Position numbers and translations under genes: made by a program | In this document: piece after piece, positions 33,858-45,300 of the stretch | How positions within the stretch are numbered: the stretch's first letter is position 1 | Layout: each line of letters starts with the position of its first letter | NCBI GenBank assembly: GCA_963663315.1 | Contig: OY760176.1 | Coordinates: 1,178,001 to 1,242,000, forward strand | Reading direction: 5' to 3' | DNA length: 64,000 nucleotides | Source of the DNA: G963663315 sp963663315 | Lineage (GTDB): Bacteria > Pseudomonadota > Gammaproteobacteria > Arenicellales > Poriferihabitantaceae | The notes under the pieces: generated by a model | The model's input: only the letters and a program-made list of their open reading frames with translations | Database searches by the model: none | What the model was told of the DNA's origin: nothing

Positions 33858-35188
33858 TTCCCGGATGATACCCGAAACCCGCCCCTCCTGTAGTCAATCA
33901 GCAGTGCGATCGCGATGCCCGCCATCTCGATTATCCGGGCGGGCGCAGCGACCTGATAGGCGAGCAAATCCGAGTCCGCCAGATTCAGTCCGGTTATGTA
34001 GGACAATGACACGAAAATCGAAGCTGTCCAGGCCCAGCAACTGGGACGGAGTGCCGCATAGGGCAGCAACCAGATCAGGTACCATGGATTAACCACCGGT
34101 GAAAACAGTAGAAACATTCCAAAAACCCAGTCCATTCTTGGTATTTCGGTTGAGCTGCACTGACGGTTGTATTTAATGAAATAAAATCCCAGCCATGTCA
34201 GAAACAGGACCGCGCACAGAACCCTCGCCGGCAAGTCGGATAAAAATACCCGTGCCAGGTCAAACAGAAATGGATTGAAGTTCCAGTGTTCGATGAATAT
34301 TCCAAGCACGGGCATATCCGTCTGACCCTGGAGAAGAAATGGCGAATACAACAGCGCTATTGTGCCGAACGTAATTCCCCAGTAACGCAATGGCTGGCGG
34401 TAAAGGAAAAAGGGCAATGCCAGTAAAGCGAATATTTTTGCACAGATGGCGAGACCGACCAGCATACAGGCTACCGCGGTGCGGCTGTTTTTTCGGGCAA
34501 TAAAAGCAGCCAGCAGAAGACAGGCGCCGATGACATCCGGGTGTGCCGTAAAGGCAAATTCTTTAAGCGCCAGGGGACACCAGGCGTAGAGCAGTACATG
34601 GCTGGCTGGCGCACACCTGCCCAGCAGCCAGATAACGGTAAGATCAAAAATCGCCATAATGAGTTGCAGGATATTGATATTCGACGGCGACAGCAGATGG
34701 GACAGGCCGAATACATACTGCAGCAAGGGAGCGTAAATCGTGGCAAGGTCGGGATTGTTCACCCCGCTCAGTGTGGCTTCGCACGCAGGAGAAAGAGTGT
34801 TGTCAATAAAAAGAGAGGACGGCGCAATCCCATAGGGTGAGCCGGTGGACACAAAGAGGCAGCCGTCAAGGAGATACCTGTAGAAATCATCCTCCAGTAT
34901 CGGCGAACCCCAGACCCCAATCAGCCTGAACAACACCGCCCACAGGAAAACCGACTTGAAACTCAGTTCAACCTGGCTTGCCCGCAACCAGAACCAGTAA
35001 ACCACGATAACGGCTGCAACACACCAGTATCCACCGAGAAAATCGAACAGATCTGCGCCCGCAGGCGGGGTTTTTGATCGGGTAGCCAGAAACCCGTATA
35101 TCACCGCAACCAGCGCTCCCACAGAAATGTGGACAAAATGTTGCGATCGAATTGAACTAACTGGATTAACCATGTTCAATGGTAACAA
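33842..35188 (-). CDS. polytopic membrane glycosyltransferase-like protein (GT-C, GT87/mannosyltransferase type)
   Basis: The 448-residue protein has about 10-12 hydrophobic segments. An acidic motif in the first periplasmic loop, SPILEDDFYRYLLDGCLF, is typical of GT-C glycosyltransferases that use polyprenyl-phosphate sugars. Later segments include LLYAWCPLALKEFAFTAHPD and FSPVVNPWYLIWLLPYA, also typical of GT87/PIG-M-like enzymes. It likely acts with the neighbouring GT2 in a cell-surface glycan or glycolipid pathway. The acceptor is unknown. Confidence 0.75.
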   Translation of the reverse strand: MLPLNMVNPVSSIRSQHFVHISVGALVAVIYGFLATRSKTPPAGADLFDFLGGYWCVAAVIVVYWFWLRASQVELSFKSVFLWAVLFRLIGVWGSPILEDDFYRYLLDGCLFVSTGSPYGIAPSSLFIDNTLSPACEATLSGVNNPDLATIYAPLLQYVFGLSHLLSPSNINILQLIMAIFDLTVIWLLGRCAPASHVLLYAWCPLALKEFAFTAHPDVIGACLLLAAFIARKNSRTAVACMLVGLAICAKIFALLALPFFLYRQPLRYWGITFGTIALLYSPFLLQGQTDMPVLGIFIEHWNFNPFLFDLARVFLSDLPARVLCAVLFLTWLGFYFIKYNRQCSSTEIPRMDWVFGMFLLFSPVVNPWYLIWLLPYAALRPSCWAWTASIFVSLSYITGLNLADSDLLAYQVAAPARIIEMAGIAIALLIDYRRGGFRVSSGNQRRP

Positions 35189-35249
35189 TCAGCATGAAAA
35201 TAATGCTTATCGACTCACAATAATTAAAAACCGGAACTACATACGGGGG

Positions 35250-35588
35250 ATGTCAATGTCAATGGACGAATATATGCACAGTAACGCTGTAGATACCGCG
35301 AAAGGTATCATAGTTTCAGGTTTTCTGGTCAGTACGCTGGCCCTGGCGTCTGGCGGTGGCGCCAACCAGTCGACTTCGATGTATGACACTGGCAAAAAGA
35401 TATTTCTTGAACGTGTAGTTTGCGACACCTGCCCGTATGCCAGTCTCGAGCTGAATTCGATAAAAGTCCGCACCGTGTGGCCCGACCTGCAACTCGACCT
35501 GAAAAAGGCAGGAGTGATCGGTCAGGAATTATCGTGGTGGCAACGCATATCCGCAGAACACTATATCAAAAATCGTTTCTCCCTTTAA
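35250..35588 (+). CDS. small exported CxxC protein resembling a degenerate cytochrome c
   Basis: The protein has about 112 residues. After a hydrophobic stretch (AKGIIVSGFLVSTLALASGG) that looks like a signal peptide, it reads YDTGKKIFLERVVCDTCPYA, which resembles the start of a class I cytochrome c but with C-x-x-C-P instead of C-x-x-C-H, so covalent haem binding is not expected. The rest (LELNSIKVRTVWPDLQLDL) has no methionine-ligand motif that I can see. In-frame ATGs at 35250, 35256 and 35262 follow a GGGGG at 35245-35249; one of the later two has the better spacing. Function unknown. Confidence 0.6.
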   Translation: MSMSMDEYMHSNAVDTAKGIIVSGFLVSTLALASGGGANQSTSMYDTGKKIFLERVVCDTCPYASLELNSIKVRTVWPDLQLDLKKAGVIGQELSWWQRISAEHYIKNRFSL

Positions 35589-35612
35589 CCGGGCTCTGAT
35601 TTCAAGCTCGCA

Positions 35613-35721
35613 GGGACAACCCGCCGTGGTTGTCCGAACCCCAACCGGAATCGTAGGGGCAACCCCCCGTGGTTGCCCGAACACGCCCCTTGATCGTAGG
35701 GGCAACCCCCCGTGGTTGCCC
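35613..35721. repeat. three tandem copies of the dispersed hairpin repeat
   Basis: Three near-identical elements lie in the 141-base gap between convergent genes. Stems are GGACAACC/GGTTGTCC (35614-35621 with 35628-35635), GGGCAACC/GGTTGCCC (35657-35664 with 35671-35678) and the same again (35700-35707 with 35714-35721). Copies 2 and 3 share TCGTAGGGGCAACCCCCCGT. The last copy ends 8 bases from the stop codon of the giant gene, so the cluster may terminate transcription from both sides. Confidence 0.75.
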
Positions 35722-35729
35722 GAACCCCA

Positions 35730-38700
35730 TCAAAACCGCGCCGTAAACCTGAACCCGACCTCGTCCACCGGCTGCGTGTCGTCATTGGCGCTCTCGCTCC
35801 GGCGCGCCTCGAAGGAGATCTCGAGCGAGCCGCCGTCGCCGCCTGCCCCGGACCCCGATCCGGGGCCACGCACCAGGCGCCAGCCGAGGCTGTGGTCCCG
35901 CCCGGTGTCCGACAGGCCGATGTAGGCCTCCGGCGTCCAGGTATAGCGGCCGCCGAAGGCCGGCAGGCCGTAGCCGAACCTCAACTCCAGCCGCCGGCTC
36001 TTCAACTCGTCATTGCCGCTGCCTGCCCCGCCTGCCCCGGACCCCGATCCGGGGTCGTTCGCCGCCAGCCCGTCCATTGTGCCGCGCGACAGGAGCGCAT
36101 CGGCGCCGCCCGAGGACGACCCGCCGACCGTCTGGGTGAGACCCAGCTTCGCGCCCAGGTCCGAGCCGGGCTTCCCTTCCCAGGCGAACGAACCCGAGAA
36201 ACCAAGGTCGCGGAAGCCCTCCGACTCGTGGGCGAGTAAGCCCCGACCGCGCATCTCCGCCTGGAGGCCGCGCTCCGGGTCGCTTAGCGCAAGCCCGATG
36301 CCGAGATCAAGGCCGAAACCGGTCTCGGCGTCGCCGCCGTCATGGCGCACCCCGACCTCCAGGCTCGGCGTCAGCGTAGCCCCGCTCTCGAACAGGATCG
36401 GCCGGCTCGCCTCCACGCCGAGGCGCAGCCGGGTCACCGTCGCCCGGGCCGCCTCCAGATTGCCGCCGTCAGCGCCCCGCCCCTGTCCCGAGGCCGTCTG
36501 CACCACCATCGCGTCGGTCTTGCCCGTGAGCGTCAGGCCTTCACCGCCGCCATCGAGCAGCGTGCCGCGCAAGCCCATCACCGCCATCCGGAGGTCAAGA
36601 TCGGCGCGGATCACCGCACCGCCTTCATCCGTGCCCGGCTTCTTCGGCGTCACCGTGAGATCGCCCGCGCCGTAGCCGACCACGCCCCAGGCCTCCAGTC
36701 GATCCGACAGCGCATGGCGCGCCCAGGGGAACAGACCGGTCAGCGTCGCCTCCACGCTGCCTCCACTGCCGGCGCCGGTGTCTGTCCCGGACCCCGATCC
36801 GTCGCTGTAGCTACCCTCGCCGCTGCTGTGGGAGAGAATCAGCCCGGTGGTCCAGCGCCCGTGCGTCCAGTCGGCGCCGAACATGCCGGTCGCGACCTCG
36901 CCATCCAGGGTCAGACCGCCCTCGCGCCCGTCGAAGCTCGTGACCACGCCCCGGCCCCAGAATGAGACCAGATCCTTACCGGCCGTCTCCTCCGTGAGCG
37001 TGAAGGAGGAGCCGGTCAGCAGGTCGCGCGACGTCACCGCGCGGGACTGGTACTGCACCTCGCCATCGGTCTCGCTGTTCAGCCAGTCGGTCAGGCGCTG
37101 CGCATCGCGCCGTGCCTCCCGTTCCGCCTCGCTGCCGGACCCCGATCCGACCCCGATTTGCTGGCCGGCGAGACTCACCTCGACACCGGGCGCGGGCGCT
37201 GCGCGTATCCGCCCCTCAACCGCCTCCAGCATCTGCTCGGCCACCGTGCGCCCGAAGCGCGCAATCCACGCCTTCGGGATCGGACCGGTGTTGGAGATCG
37301 TGCCAATGCCCTCGGCATCGTCGATCGCCGCCCCGACGGCGTTCGTGAGCGCCAGGCTCATGGTCTCGCTGCCCTCGTCGTGGCTGTCGGGCAGGACCCG
37401 GACCTCGACGGTCTTTCGAATCTCGCCCGGCTCGAAGGTCAACGTACCGTTCTTCGCGACATAGTCCGCCCCGGCGGTCGCCGTGCCGTCGCGTGTCGTG
37501 TAGTCCACCGTCACGGCACTGTCGCTCGTCTTGCTCAGCATGACGTGAAAGCTGAGCGGCGCATCCGTACCACTGTCCACCTGCTCCTGCGACGGCTCCT
37601 GAACCCCGCCGCCATAGGCGTCCCGCACCGCAAGCGAAGGCGTGCCCTCCGCAAGGCCCGTGTCCGCGACGGCCACGGCGAACTTCACCGGGCTCCCGTC
37701 TTCCCCTTCGGGTGTGTCGTACCATTGCGTACAGGTCTCGCTGGCGCCGGCGAACACGCAGGCCGGTGCGAAGCTGCCGACTTCGGTCGTGCCGATGTAG
37801 ACGGTCAGCTGGCGCGCGCCGTTCGGGTCCGCCGCGTCGTCGCCCTGGGGCGTGAACTGCGCCGTCGTGCGCGCCACACCGTCGTCCTGGAGTTGCCCGG
37901 CCGCAAAGTCGACCCGCCGGTGGAATACCTTCAGCTTATCTGGGTCGACGCTGTCTCTGATTGCGCTGTCTCTGATTGTGACGATGGCGTACATCTCCTC
38001 CCCGTAACCACCGTCGCGCGTCGCGGCGAACGTGAAGGGCTGGCCCTCGCGCGCCCCGCCCGAGACCTCCAGGGCGATGCTGTGCAGTCCGCCGCGCACC
38101 CGGTGCTCAGGGTAGGTCTTGCCGTACCGGGCCGCGAAGGTCGGCAGGTCTATGTCGCAGGGCAGTTCAATGTTGGTTATCGGATCCAGCTCGCAGCCCG
38201 CCTCAAAGCGGATGCGGGCCCCCTTGAGGTCGAGACCCGCGATGCGGATGCCGTCCGGGTCGTTGTCGCCCTTCGCCACCGTCCAGGCGAAGGTCAGCGT
38301 ATTGGTGTTCGAAAGCTGCTCCGTCGGGGTGGTCAGCCGCGCCCGGCGCGCCCGTTTCCACACGTCGAGCACCAGCTCCGGACTACCATCCTCGACCGTC
38401 ACCGCCTTGTCGAAGGTCAGCGTGAAGGTCAGCCGTGCGCCCGCTCCGTGTACTGCATCGTCCGGCACCTCGTCGCGGTCGTAGAACGCCTTGCGCGTGC
38501 GAAACGGGCCGGCGAGCTCCGCCGCTCCGGACGGCGCTGCCGGCATGTCGACCTTCTCCACCAGCGGGCCGGGCGGCGGCGTGTCGTCGCGCACCGTCAC
38601 CTGCGCCTCGCCGGGGTCGATCCGCGCATCCTGGCCGGACTTGCGGGCAAGCGCGAAGGAAACCGTCCGGTCGCCCGTCCAGTTCCCGTCCGAGGCCCGG

Positions 38701-39325
38701 GTCTCCAGGTCTACCGGCACCTCGCGGGTGCAGTCGTCGAAGGCCGTCGCCGCAAAGGTGTATTCGCCCGGCAGGGTCGGCGTGTCGGTGAGCTCCGACG
38801 CGCCGCCCGCGACGCTTAAGATCGCCGTCACGGGGAAGTCGAGGAAGCAGGCGTCGTCTGCGACCGGCGGGCCGTTGTCCGGGTGCGGCTCAAGGCGCAG
38901 TTTGATCGTGAAGGCCTCGCCGCCCTCCGTCACATGGCCGTCCGGCCCGACGACGGCGAGCACCGCCCGGTCGTCGTCGTCGATGGTCAGCGTCACCGTC
39001 CCGATCACGGCGCCGTCCGCGGTCACCGCGAAGGTCACGGTCTCTTGTGCTTCGAGCCTGGCGTCGTCGATGATCGCGATCGGGATGGCAACGCTCTTCG
39101 CGCCTGTCTCAAGCGTCCCGGCCCCGCTCTGGAGGGTCCAGTCGCTGCTCTCAACCGCCGTCGGCGTGCCTGAGGCTGCGACTGCGATTACCCGCGCCGC
39201 CCCCGATGTCCCCCCGCCCGCAACCGCCACCGTCAACGTGACCGTCGCGTCGTCGCCCTCCACCGCCGCCGCCTTCGAGAGCGCCAATTCCAGCGCCTCG
39301 GTCCCGTTGACAACCGCCAGTACGC
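35730..39325 (-). CDS. giant surface protein, segment 5: Calx-beta-like domains and C-terminal autotransporter barrel
   Basis: This segment is open from 39287 in its own frame, and from about 39325 once the upstream frameshift is allowed for. It begins in a Calx-beta-like domain (VEGDDATVTLTVAVAGGG to ETVTFAVTADGAVIGTVTL). Further beta-sandwich regions follow, then a clear Calx-beta domain (SFHVMLSKTSDSAVTVDYTT, GTLTFEPGEIRKTVEVRVLPD). Next is the linker GPIPKAWIARFGRTVAEQML, which commonly precedes autotransporter barrels in proteobacterial giant proteins. The barrel spans about 37,030-35,733 with alternating strands and turns, and ends in FRFTARF with a terminal Phe, as needed for BAM recognition. 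Short Gly/Ser runs (GSGSG) mark four barrel-region loops. Confidence 0.85.
35846..37149. repeat. four in-frame copies of a GGACCCCGATCC palindromic element in the barrel region
   Basis: CCCCGGACCCCGATCCGGGG occurs at 35846-35865 and 36035-36054, and shorter versions at 36786-36801 and 37135-37149. All four are read in the same frame on the minus strand, as GGA TCG GGG TCC, giving G-S-G-S(-G) runs. They look like small palindromic insertions tolerated in loops of the barrel and the segment before it. Confidence 0.6.
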
Positions 39326-42300
39326 CGCTGGCCCGGTGGTGAAGTTCGCCACGTCGTTCGGCGTCGTCGCCCGGTCCCGGAGCGGCGTCGACGGCTTCGC
39401 ATAGGCCAGCGTCACCAGGTCGCCCGCCAGCACGCCCTGCGCGAGCGTCAGCGTCAACACCGTGCCGGAGGACGACAGCGAGAGCGCGCTCACCGTGTGG
39501 CCCGAGACCGTGCTGCTGCCCCGGGTCACCGTCACCGTGAACCCGCCCGGCGCCGCCGGCACCGACGCCGCATCCAGCGCCTCGTCGAAGGTGACGGCCA
39601 GCGTGGCGCCGTCTACCGTGGGCGTGCCCGACACTTCCGGCGCCGTCGTGTCCGGGGTGACCGACACATCGGGCGCGTCGTTGCCCGTGAAGCCCTCGAC
39701 ATCGTTGCCCACCGCGTCGCGGACCTTCGCCCCCGAGTCGGGCGGGTCGTATTCCAGCGTCACGTCCTGCGTGCCGTCGGCGATCGCCGAGGCGAGCGTG
39801 AACCGGAGCTTCGTCGCGTCCGTGCCGTCGACCGCCACCGCGGTCACCGCCGGGCCGCTCGACGCGCCGATCTTCACCGCGAACCCGCCGTCGTCGCTAC
39901 GCCCCGAAAACGAGTCGACCGGCTCGTCGAAGGTCAGTGACAGCACCGTACCGCCCACCGCCGCCGCCGTCACCGACGGCGCGGTGTTGTCCAACAGGTA
40001 TGTAGGGTCGTTCGTGCCCGTGGGCGCCGCGCTCGACAGCGCGTTGCCCTCGTCGTCGGTGATGTCCTGCGCACTCGTGAAGGCGAGCGTGACTGTGCCG
40101 TCGAGGTCCGTCAGGTCGCCCCCGGTGACGGTCACGTCGACGGCATCGGCGCCCGTCACGGGCGCGACCGTGATCGTGGCCGTCGTGCCCGTCACCGCGA
40201 AGTCCGCCGCGTCCTCGTTCACGACGGCCTCGGAGAAGGTCACCCGCCACACCAGGCTGTCCGCGTTGGTCGGCGAGGCCGCCGGCGAGTGCCGCACAAC
40301 GGAGACCACGCGCGGCGGGCTGTTGGTGTCGTTGGTCGCGGTCTCGCTAAAGTTTACGACCTCGTTGCCCGCGGGGTCGCGCAGCCGGTTGCCGCTGCCG
40401 GACGCGTCGTAGGCCACCGTCACCGTGTCGTCGAACACGACCGCCGCCGCCAGCGTCAACGTCACCGTGCTGTCGGCGATGGCGGGCGCCCCGGTCAGCG
40501 CGGCGTCCCCCGGCGAGCCGCCCGACGGAGTCTTATTCACCGTAAAGCGCGCATTGGCCGGCGCCGACGCCCCGTCCAGCACTTCATTGAAGGTCACGAC
40601 CAGGGTGGCGCCTTCGATGCGGGCCGCGACCGGGTCGACGGGCAACGGCGCGGTGTTGTCAAGGACATACTCGGCCTCGTTGGCGCCCGTGGGTGCGGTG
40701 TCGGCGAGCGCGATGCCGGCGGCATCGGCGATGTCCTGCGCGGCCGCGAAGGAGAGCGTGACCGTGGCATCGAGTGCCGCCAGGTCGCCCCCCGTGACGG
40801 TCACGTCGATGGCATCGGCCCCCGACACGGGCGCGACCGTGAGCGTGGCCGTCGTGCCCGTCACCTCGAAGTCCGCGGCGTCCGCGTTCGCGATGGCCTC
40901 GGAGAACGTCACCCGCCACACCAGGCTGTCCTCATCGGTCGGCGAGGCCGCAGGCGAGTGCCGAACGATGGACACCACCTCCGGCGCGTCCAGGTCCACC
41001 GTCAGCGTGCGCTGCACGTCGGCCGGCGCGGTGAACCCGGTCTTGGCCGCCGAAACCCTCACATCCACGCTCGTCCCCGTGATGTACCCCGCCGCCACCG
41101 GCACGCTCACCGACCAGGTCGCCGTGCCGCTGTCGTCGGCCGAGGTCGCGCTCAACGTGGTCGCGCCTACCTGCACCGTGACCGCGACCCCGGCCTCCGT
41201 TCCCGTGTCGCCCGAGATCGCGAACCCCTCCGCCTTCTCCGCAATGTTGATGATGTCGTCCCCGGCGATGGTGTCCACGTTCAGCGTCAGTGCGCCGGCA
41301 GAATTCACCGTCACCGTGGCGGTGGCGGTGGCTTCCTCGTAGTCGGCCGTGGCCGCCGCCGTGACCGTGCAGCTGCCCAACCCCGCCAGCGTCAGCACAC
41401 CGGTGGCGGCCTCCACCGTGCACACCGTCGAAGGCGTCGCCGTGTAGCTTATATCCCCCTGCGCGCCGCCCGGCGCCGTCAACGTCGGCGCCGCCGAACC
41501 AAACGTCACCGACGAGGCGCTGTAACTGAACCCGCTCAGCGTCTGGTCGCCCTTCGCCACCACCGGGAACGTGATGTCAACCGTGTCGGTGTTGCCCGCA
41601 GCATCGTTCACCGTCACCGTCACGCTGGCGGTGGCGGTGGCTGCCGCCGTCGGCGTACCGCTGATCACCCCGGTGCTCGCGTTAATGCTCAACCCCGTGG
41701 GCAGCCCCGAAGCATCGTATTCATTGACGCCGATGGCCCCCGTCGGGCTCATCGTCGTGATCGCCGCGCCCACCTTCAGCGAACCCGGCGCCGTGTAACT
41801 CGGCGCCGTCGGCACCGTCAGGTCGATGGTCAGCGTGCGTTGCACGTCGGCCGGCGCGGTGAACCCGGTCTTGGCCGCCGACACGGTCACCACCACGCTC
41901 GTCCCCGTGATGTACACCGCGTCCGCCGGCACGCTCACCGACCAGGTCGCCGTGCCGTTGTCGTCGGCCGAGGTCGCGCTCAATGTGGCCGTGCCCACCT
42001 GCACCGTGACCGTGACCCCGGCCTCCGACCCCGTGTTCCCGCCGATCGCAAACCCCTTCGCTTTCTCCGCGATGTTCACCGTGTCGTCCCCGGTGACGGC
42101 ATCTACGTTCAGCACCAGAGACCCCGCCGTCTGCACCGTCACCGTAGCGGTGTCGGTGGCCGCGTTGTAGTCGGCCGTGGCCGCCGCCGTGACCGTGACC
42201 GCGCAACTACCCACCCCCGCCAGCGTCAGCACACCGGTGGCGGCCTCCACCGTGCACACCGTCGAAGGCGTCGCCGCGTAGCTCAGATCCCCCTGCGCGC

Positions 42301-45300
42301 CGCCCGGCACCGTCAACGTCGGCGCCGCCGAACCAAACGTCACCGACGAGGCGCTGTAACTGAACCCGCTCAGCGTCTGATCGCCCTTCGCCACCACCGG
42401 GAACGTGATGTCAACCGTGTCGGTGTTGCCCGCAGCATCGTTCACCGTCACCGTCACGCTGGCGGTGGCGGTGGCTGCCGCCGTCGGCGTACCGCTGATC
42501 ACCCCGGTGCCGTCGTCGATGCTCAACCCCGTGGGCAGCCCCGAGGCGCTGTATTCATTGACGCCGATGGCCCCCGTCGGGCTCATCGTCGTGATCGCCG
42601 CGCCCACCTTCAGCGAACCCGGCGCCGTGTAACTCGGCGCCGTCGGCACCGTCAGGTCGATGGTCAGCGTGCGCTGCACGTCGGCCGGCGCGGTGAACCC
42701 GGTCTTGGCCGCCGACACGGTCACCACCACGCTCGTCCCCGTGATGTACACCGCGTCCGCCGGCACGCTCACCGACCAGGTCGCCGTGCCGTTGTCGTCG
42801 GCCGAGGTCGCGCTCAATGTGGCCGTGCCCACCTGCACCGTGACCGTGACCCCGGCCTCCGACCCCGTGTTCCCGCCGATCGCAAACCCCTCCGCTTTCT
42901 CCGCGATGTTCACCGTGTCGTCCCCGGTGACGGCATCTACGTTCAGCACCAGAGACCCCGCCGTCTGCACCGTCACCGTAGCGGTGTCGGTGGCCGCGTT
43001 GTAGTCGGCCGTGGCCGCCGCCGTGACCGTGACCGCGCAACTGCCCACCCCCGCCAGCGTCAGCACACCGGTGGCGGCCTCCACCGTGCACACCGTCGAA
43101 GGCGTCGCCGCGTAGCTCAGCGCCCCCTGCGCTCCGCCCGGCGCCGTCACCGTCGGCGCCGCCGAACCAAACGTCACCGACGAGGCGCTGTAACTGAACC
43201 CGCTCAGCGTCTGGTCGCCCTTCGCCACCATCGGGAACGTGATGCCAACCGTGGCGCTGTTGCCCGCAGTGTCCGATACCGTCACCGTCACGCTGGCGGC
43301 GCCGGTGGCTGCCGCCGTCGGCGTACCACTGATCACCCCGGTGCTCGCGTTAATGCTCAACCCCGTGGGCAGCCCCGAAGCATCGTATTCATTGACGCCG
43401 ATGGCCCCCGTCGGGCTCATCGTCGTGATCGCCGCGCCCACCTTCAGCGAACCCGGCGCCGTGTAACTCGGCGCCGTCGGCACCGTCAGGTCGATGGTCA
43501 GCGTGCGCTGCACGTCGGCCGGCGCGGTGAACCCGGTCTTGGCCGCCGACACGGTCACCACCACGCTCGTCCCCGTGATGTACACCGCGTCCGCCGGCAC
43601 GCTCACCGACCAGGTCGCCGTGCCGTTGTCGCCGGCCAAGGTCGCGCTCAATGTGGCCGTGCCTACCTGCACCGTGACCGTGACCCCGGCCTCCGTTCCC
43701 GTGGCGCCCGAGATCGCGAACCCATCCGCCTTCTCCGCAATGTTGATGGTGTCGTCCCCGGCAATCGTGTCAAGATTCAGCACGAGAGACCCCGCCGTCT
43801 GCACCGTCACCGTGTAGCTGTCGGTGGCCGCGTTGTAGTCGGCCGTAGCCGCCGCTGTGACCGTGACCGCGCAACTGCCCACCCCCGCCAGCATCAGCAC
43901 ACCGGTGGCGGCCTCCACCGTGCACACCGTCGAAGGCGTCGCCGCGTAGCTCAGCGCACCCTTCGCACCGCTCGGCGCGGTGACGGTGGGCACCGCCGAA
44001 CCGAACGTCACCGACGAGGCGCTGTAGCTGAACCCGATCAGCGTCTGGTCGCCCTTCGCCACCGCCGGGAACGTGATGTCAACCGTGTCGGTGTTGCCCG
44101 CAGCATCGTTCACCGTCACCGTCACGCTGACGGCGCCGGTGGCTGCCGCCGTCGGCGTACCGCTGATCACCCCGGTGCTCGCGTTAATGCTCAACCCCGT
44201 GGGCAGCCCCGAAGCATCGTATTCATTGACGCCGTTGTCTCCCGTCGGGCTCATCGCCGTGATCGCCGCGCCCACCTTCAGCGAACCCGGCGCCGTGTAT
44301 GTCGGCGCCACCGGTGCCACGAGGTCCACCGTCAGCGTGCGCTGCACATCGGCCGGCGCGGTGAACCCGGTCTTGGCCGCCGTCACGCTCACATCCACGC
44401 TCGTCCCCGTGATGTACCCCGCCGCCACCGGCACGCTCACCGACCAGGTCGCCATGCCGCTTTCGTCGGCCGAGGTCGCGCTCAACGTGCCCGTGCCTAC
44501 CTGCACCGTGACCGCGACCCCGGCCTCCGTTCCCGTGTTGCCCGAGATCGCGAACCCATCCGCTTTCTCCGCGATGTTCACCGTGTCGTCCCCGGTGACG
44601 GCATCTACGTTCAGCACCAGCGTCCCCGCCGTCTGCACCGTCACCGTAGCGGTGTCGGTGGCCGCGTTGTAGTCGGCCGTGGCCGCCGCCGTGACCGTGA
44701 CCGCGCAACTGCCCACCCCCGTCAGCGTCAGCGCACCGGTGGCGGCATCCACCGTGCATGCCGTCGCAGGCGTAGCCGCGTAGCTCAGCGCCCCCTGCGC
44801 GCCGCCCGGCGCCGTCAACGTCGGCGCCGCCGAACCAAACGTCACCGACGAGGCGCTGTAACTGAACCCGCTCAGCGTCTGGTCGCCCTTCGCCACCATC
44901 GGGAACGTGATGTCAACCGTGTCGGTGTTGCCCGCAGTGTCCGATACCGTCACCGTCACGCTGGCGGTGGCGGTGGCTGCCGCCGTCGGCGTACCGCTGA
45001 TCACCCCGGTGCTCGCGTTAATGCTCAACCCCGTGGGCAGCCCCGGGGCATCGTATTCATTGACGCCGCTGTCTCCCGTCGGGCTCATCGACGTGATCGC
45101 CGCGCCCACCTTCAGCGAACCCGGCGCCGTGTATGTCGGCGCCACCGGCGCCACGAGGTCCACCGTCAGCGTGCGCTGCACCGCGCTCGGCGATGTGTAC
45201 CCCGCCTTCGATGCCGTCACCCTCACATCCACGCTCGCGCCCGTGATGTAGGACGCATCCGCCGGCACGCTCACCGACCAGGTTGCCATGCCGCTTTCGT

